DNA of 57,902 nt, from positions 1 to 57,902 of the forward strand of contig JAJZVC010000015.1 of NCBI GenBank assembly GCA_021845865.1, written 5' to 3'. Under the pieces are notes generated by a model. The model saw only the letters and a program-made list of their open reading frames with translations, ran no database searches and was not told the origin of the DNA. Of the stretch, positions 55,841 to 57,902 are shown piece after piece; within the stretch, counting starts at the first letter, position 1; each line of letters begins with the position of its first letter. The DNA is from Pseudomonadota bacterium. GTDB lineage: Bacteria > Pseudomonadota > Gammaproteobacteria > Burkholderiales > UBA9220. A program made the translations under genes and the position numbers.

Positions 55841-56104
55841 ATGGCTAACAGCGCCCAAGCCCGCAAACGCGCCCGTCAGTCGGAAAGTCAGCGCCAGCAC
55901 AATGCCAGCCTGCGTTCCACTCTGCGCACTGCGATCAAGAAAGTCGCCAAAGCGGTTCAGGCCGGCGACAAAAACGCCGCCAAGGCGGTGTTCCAAGATT
56001 CCATGTGCGTCATCGACAGCATCGCCGACAAGAAAATCATTCACAAGAACAAGGCTGCTCGCCACAAGAGCCGCCTGTCCGCCGCCATCAAGGCCATGGC
56101 CTGA
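55841..56104 (+). CDS. rpsT: 30S ribosomal protein S20
   Basis: S20 (87 residues) is a three-helix primary binder of 16S rRNA. It begins [26 protein letters not shown] and ends with [31 protein letters not shown] gives a strong ribosome site. It is transcribed away from the HD-GYP and murJ genes. Confidence 0.97.
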   Translation: MANSAQARKRARQSESQRQHNASLRSTLRTAIKKVAKAVQAGDKNAAKAVFQDSMCVIDSIADKKIIHKNKAARHKSRLSAAIKAMA

Positions 56105-56127
56105 TCGGGCAAGGATAGTTCTTCGGC

Positions 56128-56161
56128 AAAACGGCAGGCCTCGGCCTGCCGTTTTGTTTTT
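56128..56161 (+). terminator. terminator after rpsT
   Basis: AAAACGGCAGGCC (56128-56140) pairs with GGCCTGCCGTTTT (56143-56155), loop TC, followed by GTTTTT. It also reads as a weaker terminator for the DUF3579 gene on the minus strand. Confidence 0.9.
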
Positions 56162-56176
56162 CCACGCCCGCATTCC

Positions 56177-56467
56177 CTAGGCGGTTTCCCCCCGCTGCTC
56201 CTGCACCTTCAGTTCGTTGTCCCGGGCGAAATTCATCAGGAATTTGAACGCCATCGGGTCGATTTCCTTCAGTTCCGGCAATACTTCGACGCAGCGGATA
56301 TTGTCGAGGGTGAGCGGGCGGACGTAGGGGGAATAGCACAGGCGGTGGTCATTGCCCAGGCAGGTGAACACCCCGGCCAGGCGGTCGGCCCAGTCGCTGG
56401 GACGAAAGGTTTTGCCCGACAGGGTGATGCCCTGGATGATGAGGGGAGGGGAAGTGCTGTCGCGCAT
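56177..56467 (-). CDS. DUF3579 family protein
   Basis: This 96-residue protein matches DUF3579, widespread in betaproteobacteria. The segments FRPSDWADRLAGVFTCLGNDHRL, YSPYVRPLTLDNIRCVEV and PMAFKFLMNFARDNELKV are diagnostic. The function is unknown. GGAGCCGTT lies ahead of the ATG. Confidence 0.86.
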   Translation of the reverse strand: MRDSTSPPLIIQGITLSGKTFRPSDWADRLAGVFTCLGNDHRLCYSPYVRPLTLDNIRCVEVLPELKEIDPMAFKFLMNFARDNELKVQEQRGETA

Positions 56468-56556
56468 AACGGCTCCGCCCGGCGGTGGAAAAAGGCAAGT
56501 TCAGTATATGTTACAAGACCGGATGCCGCCAGTTTTCCGCCCGGCGGAGGCGCCCC

Positions 56557-57741
56557 CTAGTTAACGCGGCAAATCAATCCCTTCAGGTAGGCGCTCTCCG
56601 GAAAGGCAAGGGAGACGGGATGGTCGGGCCCCTGGTGCAGGTAGTCGACGATGGTGGCGTCCACCCCGGCGTCCAGGGCGGCGCCGGCGACGATTTTCTG
56701 GAACAGGGCGGCGTCGATGCCGCCCGAGCAGGAAAAGGTCGCCAGCAAGCCGCCCGGGCGCAGCAGCTTGAAGCCCAGCAGGTTGATGTCCTTGTAGCCG
56801 CGGGCTGCCTTTTCCGCGTGGGCGGCGGTGGGAGCGAACTTGGGGGGGTCGAGGATCACCAGGTCGAACTTGCGCCCCTCGTCGCGGAATTTGCGCAACG
56901 CCTTGAAGGCATCCCCTTCCAGCCATTGGACCCGGTCTTCCGGCAGGCTGTTGAGGCGCACGTTCTCCGCCCCCAGGGCGAGGGCGTCGCCGGAGGCGTC
57001 CAGGGACAGCACCGACTTCGCGCCGCCGGCCAGGGCATGGAGGGTGAAGCCGCCGCTGTAGGAAAAGCAGTTCAGCACCTCCCGCTCCTTCGCGAGGAGA
57101 CCGACGCGGGCGCGGTTGGCGCGCTGGTCGAGGTAGAAGCCGGTCTTGTGGCCGTGGGCGATGTCCACCTTGAGGGACAGGCCGTGTTCGCGGATCACTG
57201 TTTCCGTCGCCGGCTCGCCACGCAAGGGGGCGGAGCGGGGAGGCAGGCCTTCCAGTTCCCGCGCGTCGGCGTCGGAGCGCTCGTAAATCCCCTTGGCGCC
57301 GGTCAGTTCCAGCAGCAGGTCGGCCACCGTGTCGCGCCAGGCTTCGGCGCCGGCTGTGCCCACCTGCATCACCAGGGTGTCGCCGTAACGGTCGACGATG
57401 AATCCCGGCAGACCGTCGGATTCGGCATACACCAGCCGCAGGGCATCGCTTTCTTCGCGGGAAACCACGGCCTGCCGCGCTGCCAGGGCCGCTTCCAGGC
57501 GGCGGCGGAAGAAGGCGGCGTCGACGGCCTCGCTTTCGCGCCAGGTCCAGATACGGGCGACGATGTTCGACGACGGGCTGTAGGCGCCGCGGCCGAGGAA
57601 GCCACCCTCGGCGGAGCGGATTTCCACCGTGTCGCCGGCCTGGGGGTCGCCCTTGATCTTGGCGACGGCGCCGGAGAACACCCAGGGGTGGCGGCGTTGC
57701 AGGGATTTTTCACGGCCGGGTTTGAGGATCAGGCTGGACAT
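56557..57741 (-). CDS. rlmI: class I SAM-dependent rRNA methyltransferase, RlmI type
   Basis: This 394-residue enzyme resembles RlmI, which methylates C1962 of 23S rRNA. An N-terminal PUA domain (LKPGREKSLQRRHPWVFSGAV) is followed by an EEHUD-like middle and a Rossmann methyltransferase domain. The SAM-binding segment is LNCFSYSGGFTLHALAGGA, the catalytic motif is DLVILDPPKFAP and the cysteine is in TFSCSGGI. ATG 57741 gives the family start; an open frame to 57891 continues into the promoter. An exact RlmI assignment is likely but not certain. Confidence 0.9.
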   Translation of the reverse strand: MSSLILKPGREKSLQRRHPWVFSGAVAKIKGDPQAGDTVEIRSAEGGFLGRGAYSPSSNIVARIWTWRESEAVDAAFFRRRLEAALAARQAVVSREESDALRLVYAESDGLPGFIVDRYGDTLVMQVGTAGAEAWRDTVADLLLELTGAKGIYERSDADARELEGLPPRSAPLRGEPATETVIREHGLSLKVDIAHGHKTGFYLDQRANRARVGLLAKEREVLNCFSYSGGFTLHALAGGAKSVLSLDASGDALALGAENVRLNSLPEDRVQWLEGDAFKALRKFRDEGRKFDLVILDPPKFAPTAAHAEKAARGYKDINLLGFKLLRPGGLLATFSCSGGIDAALFQKIVAGAALDAGVDATIVDYLHQGPDHPVSLAFPESAYLKGLICRVN

Positions 57742-57787
57742 GACGGTCTCGAAAAAAAAGTCTCGGGGGACTTGGGATGGGGATATC

Positions 57788-57822
57788 GAAGGAGGCGCCG
57801 GGTTGGAACGGGCGCCTCCTTC
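57788..57822 (-). other. 12-bp hairpin in the rlmI leader
   Basis: GAAGGAGGCGCC (57788-57799) pairs with GGCGCCTCCTTC (57811-57822) around an 11-base loop. No T-run follows on the minus strand. It lies in the 5' untranslated part of the transcript and could influence rlmI expression. Confidence 0.55.
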
Positions 57823-57840
57823 GGCTCGGATGGCGCGCTC

Positions 57841-57849
57841 ATTATAGCA
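57841..57849 (-). promoter_or_regulatory. extended -10 promoter of rlmI
   Basis: On the minus strand TGC-TATAAT (57849-57841) is a perfect extended -10 element. No good -35 is present, as is common for that class. Start near 57834 would give a leader of about 93 bases that includes the hairpin at 57788-57822. Confidence 0.6.
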
Positions 57850-57902
57850 CCGGCGCCCAGGCGTTCCGGGGCGCGGCTGCCGTTTTGGCACGGGAGCCCC
57901 GT

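Overview
The window is about 58 kb of GC-rich chromosome from a betaproteobacterium, most likely of the Rhodocyclales/Nitrosomonadales type. The evidence is the gene order of the ribosomal block (infA and rpmJ between secY and rpsM), the hrcA-nadK-recN arrangement, beta-type families such as DUF3579 and DUF3301, and a pil minor-pilin cluster beside ispH-fkpB-lspA-ileS-ribF. It is core chromosome. I see no phage, transposase or CRISPR array. No gap between genes exceeds 300 bases; the longest are 51168-51392 and 35795-36015, and both hold regulatory sites.

Layout: 1-14103 (+) is the end of tuf, then the S10, spc and alpha ribosomal operons (rpsJ to rplQ) with secY, infA and rpoA. Near-consensus internal promoters lie ahead of rplN and rpsM, and a strong terminator follows rplQ. 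14182-24752 holds a SAM-hydrolase (DUF62) gene, the heat-shock operon grpE-dnaK-dnaJ (-) with two sigma-32 promoters, an EF-hand-like gene under a flagellar sigma-28 promoter, hemH and hrcA (-), and nadK-recN (+). hrcA and nadK face away from each other and appear leaderless. 24749-27207 holds small genes, a tRNA-Ala/Glu/Asp cluster (-) with a stringent-type promoter, a pair of tiny coupled genes, mtfA and a frameshifted DUF3301 gene. 27245-35794 holds a large chemoreceptor with a zinc-binding CZB domain, gluQ, three small uncharacterised genes, an exported acetolactate decarboxylase, hslO, hslR, a cyclic-diphosphoglycerate-synthetase-like ATPase and a PilZ protein.

36016-56104 keeps the order thiO - minor pilins - pilY1 - ispH - fkpB - lspA - ileS - ribF - murJ - rpsT known from Pseudomonas, with four added genes: a cold-shock gene, two HD-GYP phosphodiesterases and a sigma-54 activator. 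One HD-GYP gene has a textbook -24/-12 promoter with GTTGC/GCAAC inverted repeats upstream, next to the activator gene, which suggests a local sigma-54 circuit controlling c-di-GMP. The ileS gene carries an in-frame insertion made of an inverted GGATGA repeat element. 56177-57741 holds DUF3579 and an RlmI-type rRNA methyltransferase.

Together the genes cover translation, protein folding and stress response, plus a surface-behaviour set (type IV pili, chemoreceptor, PilZ and HD-GYP proteins, sigma-28 target) typical of a motile, surface-responsive bacterium.
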